From assembly GCA_905182995.1 (NCBI GenBank), contig CAJJDP010000141.1:116696-180695 (forward strand): a stretch of DNA of 64,000 bases. Direction: 5' to 3'. Numbering within the stretch: position 1 is the first letter of the stretch; each line of letters begins with the position of its first letter. The notes beneath the pieces were generated by a model. It saw only the letters and a program-made list of their open reading frames with translations. It ran no database searches and was not told the origin of the DNA. The DNA comes from Paramecium octaurelia. Lineage: Eukaryota; Ciliophora; Oligohymenophorea; Peniculida; Parameciidae. Below, piece after piece: positions 52,701-63,416 of the stretch. The position numbers and the translations under genes are program-made.

Positions 52701-53411
52701 TGCTATTCATGTAGGATAAAAGTAACTTACTTCCCCAATCTATAATTTTTTAGAAACTTTCCTCGATCTGATAAATCGTCGTAAGGCTGATCCAGACGAT
52801 CCTCGTAAAGGTAAGGCTATTGTTTCTTGAGATCTTCAAGTTTTGTAGGCGCTATGAGCGTAGCCCCCCTTCTTTATGGCCTTTGAATTTGGTTTGGTTA
52901 ATGATGTTTACGATTTAATGGGCGAACTGGACTAGCTTCCTCCTTGGTAGCAAGCCTTTGCGACAGGACTTAGGCTTCTTCGTTTAGTTGATCAATAAGT
53001 TTCTGATCTCCTTGGTAAAGATCATACATCGTTTCCATCCTAAGGTTCTATTGCATTTCCTTCAGTTCCTCGTTGTCATTGAAGCGAGCAGTATGCATCT
53101 GCATCCTCTGTCGAATGGGTATCTCTGTAATCCGAGTACATGAATTCGTATTGGTAGATGGCATTCGCATTTTCACAATGTCAAGATGCGATTTAACCAT
53201 GGGAGACTTTTGATTAAGGCTAGTCCACGTACTCCGTACGCTCGTTTGCCGCACTAGATAAGGGCTATTTCGTAGTACCGATCTTCTATTTTTCTGGCTC
53301 CTTATTTTAGGATCCCATTTGTTCCTCCTGTTCTTGTTGCTTGCGAACTTCCCGTAACTTCTCCAACAGTTTGGCTGGAGTGTTGTAGATCTTAAGTTTC
53401 TCAAACAACAT
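49701..53411 (-). CDS. Large LRR protein B, tandem paralogue of LRR protein A (N-terminus uncertain)
   Basis: From the ATG at 53038 the model gives 1068 aa with five introns (28, 25, 26, 26 and 26 nt). Blocks match protein A in order: LRRs (QLKLSHNQLTSPKI, LDLNNNGLDSKSC, LSLENNKIGDLG, LNLSRNNLTG), DSCWICEGWEEVKFTW, RMCPPNQRILYFF and the helical C-terminus (KALVRYQFMEVLVRI, FYEFIEALCRCAEKL). The first intron sits at the same LGN codon as in A; the rest are absent from A. Upstream of 53038 two frames overlap: one stays open into the gene, the other starts at ATG 53411 (MLFEKLKIYNTPAKLLEKLR) but meets in-frame TGA at about 53184. The true N-terminus may need an unseen splice or a base correction. 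Confidence 0.75.
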
Positions 53412-53421
53412 AATTTTATTA

Positions 53422-54528
53422 ATGAAGTAAATTGGACATTATACATACGATCAAATAATTTGTCTCTGATAAGGCGCCTATGGCAGATTCTATGAAGGAT
53501 TAAACACTCTCAACAACGAAACAGTTGCCATCAAGCATTTAGGCTTGATCCTCTTCGAAAAGGACAAGTATTTAAGCAAAATAATAGGCACAACACCCCT
53601 TCTAAATCAACGAAGTGCAGGACATAGAAATCATGAGTAAAAGAATCATAAGAACAGAGTCGAATTTGTCGAGCTCTTGACTACCAAGAAATCCTTATTG
53701 ATTGTGAACTGAAATGTGTCGCAGTGTAGATCTTTAATCATAGATTACAAGCAGAATATTAGTGAGGAACTAGCAAACTCTTCTTTCCATAGCCTAGGCT
53801 ATTGATGTTATGTTCTAAATACTTGAAATTGCATAGAGTTAATCAAGAGTGCTTTTAGTCATAAAGATATGGAACCAGCCAATGGCCACAGATACAGGAA
53901 TTGTTAAAATTACAAATTTTGGATTTGCTGAAAATGTTGAAAATTATATATCCCAATTACTTAAATCTTGTGTTGGAAGTCTCTAGTATATGGTACTTCA
54001 AGTATTCGAAAGATAGCATTACAGTACTAATTGTGATGTTTGGTTGCTTGGAGATATTTTATGAAATGTTACACTTAGATGTATGTGGGATTAATATCTT
54101 TTTTTCCATCTATAACACCTTAGAAGATTGGGGGAGATGTAGAAGATCTTTTCCACAACATCAAAACTTAACCATTACAATTCAAAATGATCTCAATACG
54201 TTTTCAATAAATTTCTTACCATGGTAAATAATATTCTATCTACTATAGATTCTTGTAATGGAAGAAGAGAATAGAGCTTTATGGAATCAAATTTTTGACC
54301 ACTCCAATAATACTGAAATGTAAAAAGCAATCTCTGCTGAAGATATAACCAAAAAGTGCAGTTGTTTATCAATATTCAACGAAAAAAGCATATAAAAATT
54401 ACCAACTTGGATTCAAAGAGCTGACATTTAATAAAGATAAACCAAAGCTAGTTGAGTATAAATTACAAAAAAAAGAAGAATCTAGATATGCAGAAAAATT
54501 GGTTGAAAATAATGATCAATTATTTTGA
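53422..54528 (+). pseudogene. Decayed Ser/Thr protein kinase gene (ULK/ATG1-like fragments)
   Basis: Successive segments in different frames resemble one kinase. MKQIGHYTYDQIICL is followed by an in-frame TGA (53467) where the glycine loop should begin, then QGAYGRFYEGLNTLNNETVAIK. After it come EVQDIEIMSKRI, a frameshift to VEFVELLTTKKSLLIV, NISEELA, a catalytic-loop remnant HKDMEPAN in place of HRDxKPxN, IVKITNFGFAE in place of DFG, and SLQYM...VFERQHYSTNCDVW...EMLHLDV. C-terminal remnants (MEEENRALWNQIFDH and a downstream open frame to 54528) complete it. Several frameshifts, a nonsense codon and loss of both catalytic aspartate contexts make a functional product unlikely. The 5' end lies only 10 bp from the divergent LRR-B start. 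Confidence 0.75.
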
Positions 54529-55047
54529 TGAAACATATTGTTAAAGAATCAAAAAAATTGTATTTAGGTAATTATGAAGATTTAATTTAGCTATATTAAT
54601 CGCATTAAATACATTAATACTGTATTAAAAATGCTCATTAAGATATTTGCTTTGGAAATTTTAAGAATACCTCAACAGTGGACACACTTTTTATTTTTAA
54701 ATGTAAATTGACTTTAAAACCTGGTTCTGAATTAAAAATTTAGGTAAACCAAACGATAAATAAATAAATTAAGCAAAGGAGTTATTGTAAACATGTAATA
54801 ATTCTAATGCAAATATTTTTTGACACATGAGATAGGCTATGTAAAATATTGTTAGATTTGGTTAATAATTATAATAAAATAGCTTAAGTTGGTATTGTAG
54901 AACTATCACAATTATAATTACAAAAATTTCGGTTAATGCATTAGATTTTCATCTTCCATATGATAAAATATCCAATCTAGAATTCTTTTAATTCAAACTT
55001 ATTATAATTGGAATGATCTAATATTGATTATTAAATTTAAATATCAA
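54529..55047. other. AT-rich region with possible gene relic
   Basis: No intact gene. A coding-like stretch (about 54625-54765; FKNTSTVDTLFIFKCKLTLK) and another in a different frame (about 54846-54960; LLDLVNNYNKIAQVGIVEL) suggest a second decayed gene or the tail of the kinase pseudogene. Low certainty. Confidence 0.3.
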
Positions 55048-55467
55048 ATGGCATCTGCAAATTAACAATTTTCTTTTTTCCAGGACTATGCCCTCAAGAA
55101 AATACAGTTTGTAGTGGACAATATTAGATATGAATTTGATAACCATAAAATGTTATGGTCAACTGATGTTATTGAAGAGGATGATAATCCAGATGATGAG
55201 GTGAACAAGGAACAACTGAAAAAGAGAGGACTAAAATAGATTGAATTGAGGGAATAAGTAAGGTAGAATGAACACACCATTTCTAAATTAGCATCGGAGA
55301 TTCAGTTGCTGAATGATAATATAAATAAATATTAAGAAAAATTATAACAAAGTCAAGCAGAATAGAATCAATTAATAGATGAGTACATTCACGAGCATTT
55401 AGAAACTGAGAAGATTAAGGGTGCCAGAGAGAGATTAGATAAACTCAAACGTGAATTGGGACTATGA
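55048..55467 (+). CDS. Small coiled-coil protein
   Basis: 139 aa, no intron. The N-terminus (SFFQDYALKKIQFVVDNIRYEFDNH) is amphipathic. An acidic stretch EEDDNPDDE and a coiled coil of about 85 residues follow (ELREQVRQNEHTISKLASEI ... TEKIKGARERLDKLKRELGL). No family recognised. It ends 14 bp before the DNAJC17 start on the same strand. Confidence 0.7.
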
Positions 55468-55481
55468 ATATAATAATTATA

Positions 55482-56429
55482 ATGAATAATATTATAGATT
55501 TTATAAAATAAAATGGCAATCCATTTGAAACTCTAGAACTTGACATGACAGCCGATAAAAAAGAGATTAAATCGCAATATAAGGAATTGGCCAGAAAGTA
55601 TCATCCTGATAAGAGTGCGAATACCAAGGAGAAATTCATCAAAATTTAAAAAGCCTATGAGTTCGTAATCCACAATTTAGCAGACATTCATAAATACGTT
55701 GAGCATCAGAAATTCAGATAATAAGAACAAAAGAAAATGAGTAGTGAATAGAAGTAATATGCGGAAGATTTAAAGAGAAGAGAACAAATGGCTGAGAGGT
55801 AGAAACAATAGGAAGAAGTAGTAAAGCAGATGAAAGTGAATGAAGAAGTACTAAATGTCTTATATTTTAGATGAACAGACTCGAGGAATAGAGAAAATTT
55901 GAAGAGAATGAGAAGAAATAGAAGCAAGAGAAATTAATTTAATTTGAGTTGCAAAATCAAGATCTGTATAAGAGATTAAATACAATAAAGATCAAGTGGG
56001 CAAAAGATTAATTTTACACGCCCGATTTATTGAGTTTGCTATTCAAGAACTATGGAGCTATTCAGGAGATTAAGGTTTAGGAGAATAAGAGGAAAGCAAC
56101 TATCACTTTTCATACGACTGAAGCAGCTGTAAATAAATACATAAATTTAGAATAATGCAGTGATTCAATAGAGTGACGGATTTTTGAAGGTTAAGCATTT
56201 TATGAAATAAGAAAAGAGACAGTAGATTCAGAAGCAATTGCAAACAGAGAAGGAGAGGATCAATCGGAATGATCAAGATGTTCATCAACTCAGTACTGAT
56301 ACTTTGAATAGGATTTCGCATTTTTATAATAAGGATTCTAAGATTAAGGAAGGGTTGGATGAACTTAAGAGAGAGCAGGAGAGATTAAAATTAATAAATT
56401 AAATTTATGAAGAGGAACTAAATAAATGA
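55482..56429 (+). CDS. DNAJC17-like J-domain protein with RRM
   Basis: 300 aa, three exons (introns 55848-55870, 23 nt; 56129-56150, 22 nt). The J domain is at the N-terminus (residues 10-70) with FETLELDMTADKKEIKSQYK, the HPD tripeptide in KYHPDKS, and EKFIKIQKAYEFV. A charged coiled coil follows, then an RRM-like fold (IKIKWAKDQFYTPDLLSLLF, YGAIQEIKV, RKATITFHT) and a second helical tail. J domain plus coil plus C-terminal RRM is the architecture of DNAJC17/Cwc23-type splicing cofactors, whose J domain recruits Hsp70 to the spliceosome. It would act in the nucleus with components such as the Prp2-type helicase also encoded in this window, though the linkage is not evidence of joint function. 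Confidence 0.87.
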
Positions 56430-56560
56430 ATCTGATTTTGTATTGTCATTTATATGATTATTGATTTAAAGAGGGTGTTTGATTGCAACCTTAATGAATG
56501 GGAATTAATATTAATCAATAATTAGGTTTATAGTATAATAATTAAAAAACGAATACGATT

Positions 56561-59500
56561 ATGGATTAGTAGAGATTTTAGATATCTTATCCCTAATTGT
56601 AAAGTATGTTTGACACAGGCAACTTGCAATCTGGTCAATCGATTGAAATATTAGATCAAATAGGGTAAGTTGTAATGTAAATAGAAGGGGTGTTGAATAA
56701 ATTTTCAGGAGTTTGGAAAGTGATCCCAAAAGTGGAATACAAGATCTGAGCGATAGAGTAGAGCAATTTGGTAGTAACAAGTTGGATCCGCCTGCTTTAT
56801 CTCCCTTCTATATGTGTATGTACAAATAGAGCAAAGATTTCTGTATTCGAATATTAGCACTTGCAACAGTAATAATGTTTCTGATGGCCTTATTCTCAGA
56901 GGAACCATTCGAATAGATAGTGTAAGCATTTTCAATTCTTATTGCAATTTGCGCAGTGGTTATCATTGGTGCATTGACCGACTATAGAAAGGAAAAATAA
57001 TTTAGACAATTGTATTTGGAATAGGAAGAACAATAGAAAAAACTATTTTAAGTAGTTCGAAATGGAGTGATCTAATAATTGAATCATCTTGACCTTGTTG
57101 TAGGAGATATCATAACAATAAAACCAGGAGATAATGTGACTGTAGATGGGATACTCATCGATGGAACTGAGACTGTAGAAGTGGATGAAAGTATGATAAC
57201 TGGTTTGACTGATTCATTATCCAAATAACCTATATCAAGAGGCAAGAATTGTTTTATAAGAGGAGGTAGCAACATTTTTGAAGGAACATCAAAAGTGATA
57301 GTTTTAGCTGTGGGTAAATTTACATACTCAAACAGAATGAAGCATGATAATTAGATTAAGGAAGAGGGCGAAGAAGAATTGATTCATGATGAACGATCCC
57401 CACTTGCAAAAGCATTAGAGACATTGGCTAAATTCTTGGTCTTCATTGGTTGTATGAGTGCTTTGGCCATGTTCATTATTTTGGAATTGTATATGGTTAG
57501 AGAACTGTAAGAATTGCAAGAGAAAATCTTCTCCCAATTTACTTTAAAGAAGGTCTTATCAGATTTTATAGATGCTTTCCTCATTATAGTGCTCTCTATT
57601 CCAGAAGGATTGCCATTAATTGTGACATTATCTTTGGCCTTTTCGATAGCTAAATTGAGATAGTAAGACATTGTGATTAGAAATTTACATGTTTGTTAGG
57701 TTTTGGGAGGTATTGACACTATTTGCTTTGATAAAACTGGAACATTAACCTACAATAATCTCAAAGTTAGTAATGTTCACATTGCAAGTGAGGAAAGATA
57801 TCATAATATTCAATCTAGTGATCCTATTTTTAGAATGTTAGCTGAGGCAGTGTTATCTACAAATTCAGCCTTTTTATCAGAAGATATTATTAACTAAATT
57901 AAATCGGGTGAGCAAGAGGAGAGTCAATCTGAACACAGTGGAAAATCGAATAAGAAATCATAAAAATCGAAGGGTTCGTCTTCAAAGTCTATGAAATCTA
58001 ATAGTGTTTAGGAGGGAACCATAAAAAGCGATTGGAGTGGAAATAGGTTGGATGTTGCTTTAATTGATTATGTGGAATTGAAATTGAAAAGGGAATTCGT
58101 TTATGAATATTTATAGGATCTAAAGAATCAGATAAGAAAAACCATTCCAATTAATAATTATGGATTCCATACTGAAATTTTGTAGATAAGGGGTGATAAA
58201 TACAGGATCATCTTGAAAGGCAAATCCAAAGAAATCATTGAAAAATGCAGTTAACTCAACATCTCAATTCCAGATAACAGGGAATTCGAATTATATGAAC
58301 CAGGACAATTCAAACTGTAAGATTGTTGCAATCAAGTTATGAACTAAGAGTTTTCAGAATTAGAAAAGAAAGCAGTTCTAAATTACAATTCATAATCACT
58401 AAAAACTATATCATTTGCATATAGAGATGTTCAAATAAACAATTTGATTGAATAAGATTGGAATTAATTAATCTCTTAAAATAACTTTACTTACATTGGA
58501 ACAATAGCTATGAGAGATGACATCAGACAGGAAGCCAAGAGATTAGATAGTGCATTGAAGATGGGTAGTATGAGTGTGATGATATTGACTGGAGACACTA
58601 GAGTGAATGCAGTTAATGTAGCCAAACAGTTAGGATGGGTAAGCAGTGATTAAGCAGACCATGAAATATAAAGAATAAGTGAACATTTGCCAAAATCTTC
58701 CCAGATGGAGCAACCTATTATCATTGAACCACCATTTATCAATAATGATGAATAATAAGCAATCAAGATCACATCAGCAATAATGGAATGTCCACAGGAT
58801 GAAATTGCTCCACTCTTGAATAACTAATTTAATCATTAATAAAATCCATCATCCGCTGCACTGAAATCTCTATTGATTTTGAATTTCTAAGAATATGTAA
58901 TTAGAATTAGAAAGATCTTAAACGATTCTAAAATCTATTATACTCATCAAGAAGTTAATGAAAGAAACATAGTATCCAAAATTCCTGAGATTCTGGATGA
59001 TGCAATTGCAAGCAAAGTATTATTCTTATAGTTAAACCTAGTCAGTTTCTAATATGAATAAAGTATTGTAAATCTTAGCAGATCTCAATTAACATTAAAA
59101 GCATCAATTTTTAGAGGTGTACTCCAATATCAATGAATCCACTATTGGATATGTAGGAGATGGCAATAATGATGCTATTGCTTTGTAAACTGCAGCAGTA
59201 GGAATCACATTAGGAAAGACTGCCACTAACATAGCTCGAGAATGTAGTGGAGTAATCTTGATGGATGACAAATTAGATGGTATAGAACTCTGCATGAAAT
59301 ACGGCAGAAACATCTTCTTAAATATCAAAAGATTCATCTACTTCTAATTGAGTTTCTTTTTGAACTCAATTGCCATCATGCTTACTGCCTCTATTGTATT
59401 GAAATAATAACCATACACTGTCCTTGAAGTCATTTGGTTGAGCTTGTAATTATATGATTTCATTATTAGAGTACAAGATATATTTTCAGCCATCGCCCTT

Positions 59501-60048
59501 AGTACTGAGATACCTTAGGATGATATCCTAAATAGAACTAAGCCTGCTAAAAGAGGAGAAAATATCATTGACAAGTTTCTTTTATAAATGACATGCACAT
59601 AAGCTGTATTCCAATACTTGGCCACTTTGATTGTTCTCTTTTTAACTCCTTTCATTTTTGGCATTGAGTAATGTTTTTTCATTTATAAATTAGGCCTTCT
59701 TACAATCATGATTTACATGCCTTAGGAGCAGAATTTGTTTCTGAATGGGCTGTTCATTATACTCTTGTCTATCATTTAACTGCCAATTTCTAGATTGTCA
59801 ATTTAATATGCAGTCGAAGAATTGGATAGCATGAATACAATGTCTTTGAAGGTATCCAAAAGAACAAACCATTTACTGTGATGATTATTGGCTTGATAAT
59901 AATTCAATAGGTTATCATTTATGCTGGAGGCAAGTACTTTAAAACTGCTCCCCTAACTATATTTGAAAATCTGTTTTGCTTGATTTTATCTTTTGGAGCC
60001 ATGATTGTCTTTTGGTTGTCTAAATATTTCTATTCAACTACGAAATGA
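56561..60048 (+). CDS. P-type Ca2+ ATPase, plasma-membrane (PMCA/P2B) type
   Basis: 1140 aa, four exons (introns 56665-56684, 20 nt; about 19 nt near 59060; 26 nt near 59668, GTAATG to ATTAG). Pumps Ca2+ out of the cytosol. Visible features: a short N-terminus leading to GVEQIFRSLESDPKSGI, TM1-TM2, an actuator domain with VDESMITGLTDSL (TGE loop as TGL), TM4 with IPEGLPL, phosphorylation site CFDKTGTLT near 380, nucleotide-binding domain with a Ser/Lys-rich insert, MILTGDTRVNAVNVAKQLG, hinge GYVGDGNNDAIAL near 853, and six C-terminal helices with NVFEG and ICSRRIGQ as in PMCAs. The usual TGES glutamate is not seen (TGLT), which is odd. The calmodulin-binding tail is short or absent. Confidence 0.93.
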
Positions 60049-60101
60049 GATATCAATATAGATATATATATGTAAATAAGAAAATTTAATTTAATTTATA
60101 A

Positions 60102-60722
60102 TCAATATACAACATATTACTTAATCTCAACATTATTCAATTATTCTTATTTTCTTATCTAGGAGGTGAGTTGTTCTTCCCTTCTGATAAAAATTAGACT
60201 GGCAAATAAGATTAATGAGATAAAAAATTAAGACAATATCACCCCTGCTCCGAGATTGTAATTGTTAATTGTTTAATTGTTAATTGCCGGCATCAAAATT
60301 ATTGACATTATAATTAATGTTATTCCTGGGACTGCAACTGAAATAATGGATATGTAGTTGAAGATTACAGTATTCCCTGGCAAATTCGATTATTTCAATA
60401 AACACATCGTTAGTGCTATCACAATTAAAACCAAATCAATAATTGTAATAGGATAGGCAGCTAAAATTGTATTACATATGTATTCATTCTGACAATCTGA
60501 TGCACTAAGTTTCTCTTTAAACAACAATTTGTTATTGAACTTGCATTTCTTTTACCCATCATATTTTAAACTGCATTCTAAATATTCCCCAGAATACTCA
60601 TATCTATAAAATTGATAATTTGAAAATAACAAAATGATTAGCCATACGCCAGCAGCTGCCAAAAAAACAATTTGCAATGTTGAATTTGTTTTTGGATTTA
60701 TCCTATTTATGTATGAATTCAT
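60102..60722 (-). CDS. Four-pass membrane protein, unknown family
   Basis: 206 aa, one exon. Four hydrophobic segments: TLQIVFLAAAGVWLIILLF, IIDLVLIVIALTMCLL, ISIISVAVPGITLIIMSIIL and GAGVILSQFFISLILFASLIF. The first extracellular loop has a pair of cysteine motifs (YLECSLKY and KKCKF, later SDCQNEYIC), a tetraspan-like topology, but the CCG motif of true tetraspanins is absent. The C-terminus is polar. It is convergent with the Ca2+ ATPase gene (53 bp) and divergent from the next gene (27 bp). Confidence 0.7.
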
Positions 60723-60749
60723 AAAAATTTTATTTATACAAACAATACT

Positions 60750-61214
60750 ATGATGTAATTATTTAAATTTCATACCATAGAATGCACTCATTTTGATAAA
60801 CATATTTAATTCTAATTCCAAAGTGATACCAAAGAAGATAGTTCTCAAGATAAGTCATTCTACCAAGCCAGATGAAGATTTATTTTGAGGTTCAATGTGA
60901 AAAGATTGGCTGAAATCGGATTTGCCGATACTTATACTTATAATGCATTAAGATCCCACTTGAAGAATGAGAAAAAAATGTAGAATGTATATCAAAATTA
61001 ACTGAAATTTCATGGAAATATAGATAAGGATAAGAAAGTGACTCAACATATCAAATAAGGCCAAGTTGAATCTACAAAATGTAATGCAAAGATAAGATTA
61101 TTAAAGATTTTATTACTATTATCGGAAATGATCAGATTCTATTAATAATTTGATTTGTTAATTGCATCTAAGGAGAAGTTTAGAGCGGTACAGATATTAT
61201 CTTACTTTCAATGA
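60750..61214 (+). CDS. Uncharacterised 146-aa protein
   Basis: Two exons joined by a 24-nt intron (GTCATT to GATGAAG) that contains an in-frame TGA if retained. The N-terminus is polar. The second half is helical (FNVKRLAEIGFADTYTYNAL, KIRLLKILLLLSEMIRFYQQ) and weakly hydrophobic. No domain recognised. The start codon is chosen as the first in-frame ATG, only 27 bp from the divergent gene, so the true start may be further in. Confidence 0.5.
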
Positions 61215-61331
61215 TTGGATATACTTCTTTATTTCGAATTATTTAGATAATCTGAAAGGTATCATTTATCCAATAGAAAATGATTAAGTAATTTAATGAA
61301 TAAAATAATTTGATGTAGTAGAAATTAAAGC

Positions 61332-61410
61332 TTGATGAAAAGGATTCGAACCTTTGAACCCTCCAACATAATTGGTTATACTTTAGCCATTCTATTGTGT
61401 GAAAGATCAA
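61332..61410 (-). tRNA. Degenerate tRNA-like element, outer left arm of the palindrome
   Basis: On the minus strand it begins TTGATCTTTCACACAA and ends CATCAA, with a perfect T arm (AAAGG TTCGAAT CCTTT). The anticodon arm is shortened (loop around TTATG) and the D arm is disrupted, so it is probably not functional. It mirrors the element at 62359-62432. Confidence 0.4.
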
Positions 61411-61710
61411 ATATTGAACTTTATTTAGAGATTGAGAGGAAATATAAAACTAATGTATTTAGGAATCTGTTTAGATTTCTCAATCTCGTTAAATAGATAA
61501 GATGATGAAGTTTTATTGAATTATTTTGTATTTATATTTTGGTTCTGAGGGATTTATATATTATTTTTTTGTTGTTTTAATACATAATAATGATTTTGGA
61601 GATATATATTAGATTCAGAGTGATTTAGATTGATTTTTTTCCTTATTTAGAATGATAAATTGTTATTTTGGAGAATTCATTAATGGAAGGATCTAAAAAG
61701 TGTTAAGCTA

Positions 61711-61783
61711 GCCCTCCTAGCTCAGTTGGTCAGAGCGTTGGCCTTTTAAGCCAAATGTCAAGGGTTCGACCCCCTTGGAGGGC
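61711..61783 (+). tRNA. tRNA-Lys (anticodon TTT)
   Basis: Canonical 73-nt tRNA: acceptor GCCCTCC/GGAGGGC, D arm GCTC AGTTGGTCA GAGC (A box), anticodon stem TTGGC/GCCAA with loop CTTTTAA, variable loop ATGTC, T arm AAGGG TTCGACC CCCTT (B box). It is followed by a T-rich tract (TTCTTTTTT), a Pol III terminator. Confidence 0.97.
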
Positions 61784-61987
61784 GGTTCTTTTTTATTTTT
61801 TATTATCATATATAAATCTTGGATTTTAAATGTAAATACAAGCTGTAATTATCAAATAATTAATTGATTTTACGACTATTTATGAGAATTTAATTATAGA
61901 ACAATATAAAGTATAATTAGAATGGGACCATTTATCTAGTAGGTTAATTTTTATTTTATATATGATAATAAAAAATAAAAAAGAACC

Positions 61988-62060
61988 GCCCTCCAAGGGG
62001 GTCGAACCCTTGACATTTGGCTTAAAAGGCCAACGCTCTGACCAACTGAGCTAGGAGGGC
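61988..62060 (-). tRNA. tRNA-Lys (anticodon TTT), inverted copy
   Basis: Exact inverted copy of 61711-61783, including the downstream T-rich terminator. The two genes are convergent and 204 bp apart, with their 3' ends facing the palindrome centre. Confidence 0.97.
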
Positions 62061-62358
62061 TAGCTTAACACTTTTTAGATCCTTCCATTAATGAATTCTC
62101 CAAAATAACAATTTATCATTCTAAATAAGGAAAATAATCAATCTAAATCACTCTGAATCTAATATATATCTCCAAAATCAGTATTAAACAGCCAAAAAAT
62201 AATATATAAATCCCTCAGAACGAAAATATGAATATATTTACAGAATCAATTGAAGAACATTTCCTTTTATTATGTATTTTAATAGATAGATATATCTGAA
62301 ATGATTCTTTATACATAAATTTTATATTTCTACTTAATTTTTAAATCGCTTTAATAGA

Positions 62359-62432
62359 TTGATCTTTCGCACAAGGGTAAGTGCAACCAACTCATCATTG
62401 GAGGGTGGAAGGTTCGACTCCTCCGAGGTCAA
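62359..62432 (+). tRNA. tRNA-like element, anticodon CAT (Met-type), outer right arm of the palindrome
   Basis: Acceptor TGATCTT/GAGGTCA (two G-T pairs), D arm GCAC AAGGGTAA GTGC, anticodon stem CCAA/TTGG with loop CTCATCA (U33, anticodon CAT), B-box GGTTCGACTCC. The same family as the array at 31-32 kb. The fold is better than that of its left-arm partner. Confidence 0.5.
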
Positions 62433-62911
62433 ATATTTTTAATTTTTCATTTCTATACATTAATTTATTTTATTTAAGACTTTTAGAATTCCATTATTAA
62501 ATTTTTTAATAATTTCTTTTGGATAAATATCTATTCTATTGTTCTAGAAAATCCGAACAAATTATTGATTATACAACTGGGTTGAATTAGTTTTTCTATA
62601 AAAAGACTCATATGCAAAATCTATTATTCAATTTTATGTAATATTTATAGAAAACTCTAAATCAATTTGTTGAATTATTAATATATGAATAAATTATTTC
62701 GCTTTGCCAAAGTGATTGCAAAATCGATTTTCAAACCTGTTTAAACAAGTTTTTATAGGATTCCTTAAATTAATCAAGTTGTAAGTGATGATCATCGAAA
62801 GAAACACTCATTCAATACGCTTGCATTCTAGTAATTTAAATTAATATATATATTTCTAGGAACCATTTGCAATTAATATATATATAAAATTAAGTACAAA
62901 TACAATAAAAA
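62433..62911. other. AT-rich intergenic region
   Basis: About 480 bp with no supported gene. TATATA-rich segments lie near 62845-62885. It may contain the unresolved 5' exon of the next gene. Confidence 0.4.
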
Positions 62912-63176
62912 GTACAAGCAGGCCTCTCAGAATTAGGTAATTTATTTTAAGTTATCCTAAGTAAAAATCAATGCCTAGTTATTAAAATAAACAAATTATG
63001 TCAGGTTTGCAGGTGACTATAGTCCTTGTGTTAACCCAGAATAGTTTGTTCACGCATTACAGTTTTACAGATAAGGAGCCAAGGCTTAATTCTATAGTAT
63101 CGACGAATTGGAGACAATCAACAGTGCTTACTAATCAGATCCAGAGGTTGAATTTTAGGATAGCCAGATCCTATGA
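62912..63176 (+). CDS. Small protein gene with unresolved 5' end
   Basis: Two coding segments joined by a 25-nt intron (62937-62961, GTAATT to CTAAG) give GLSELVKINAQLLKQTNYVR followed by FAGDYSPCVNPEQFVHALQF and YSIDELETINSAYQSDPEVE, ending at TGA 63174. The composition and codon pattern look coding, but I find no in-frame ATG upstream, so at least one exon is missing. No family is recognised. Confidence 0.45.
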
Positions 63177-63416
63177 AGCAATTGCTAGCCAATGGATTTT
63201 TTCTGATGTTTTTTTTTAAAATGCCTTTATTTTAATCATCTTAAATTATTATAGAACTTTCTGTCAATAAACTTAAACATAGAATAGATGATCTATCATT
63301 TGGATTGATCAATTTTCATATCATAGTTTGAATAAAGCTGGAAATTAGGAGAAATGAAGTTGTACACCACCTAATTGGAGTTTGATGATATTATCAATTA
63401 AATATTTTATTATTAA

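Larger units (their letters stand above)
61332..62432. repeat. 1.1-kb inverted duplication with two opposed tRNA-Lys genes
   Basis: The arms are about 61332-61816 and 61955-62432, with a 138-bp spacer. The inner part, about 61543-61816 against 61955-62222, is near-identical, including the tRNA-Lys genes and the sequence on both sides. Further out (61411-61542 against 62230-62358) similarity falls but is still readable, and the outermost pair are tRNA-like elements placed symmetrically about 61885. The DNA could fold into a very long hairpin or cruciform. Confidence 0.9.

Noticed and set aside
53440..53470. Selenocysteine or readthrough at the in-frame TGA of the kinase
   Set aside because: The codon falls at a glycine-loop position, further frameshifts follow and catalytic motifs are altered, so decay is simpler.
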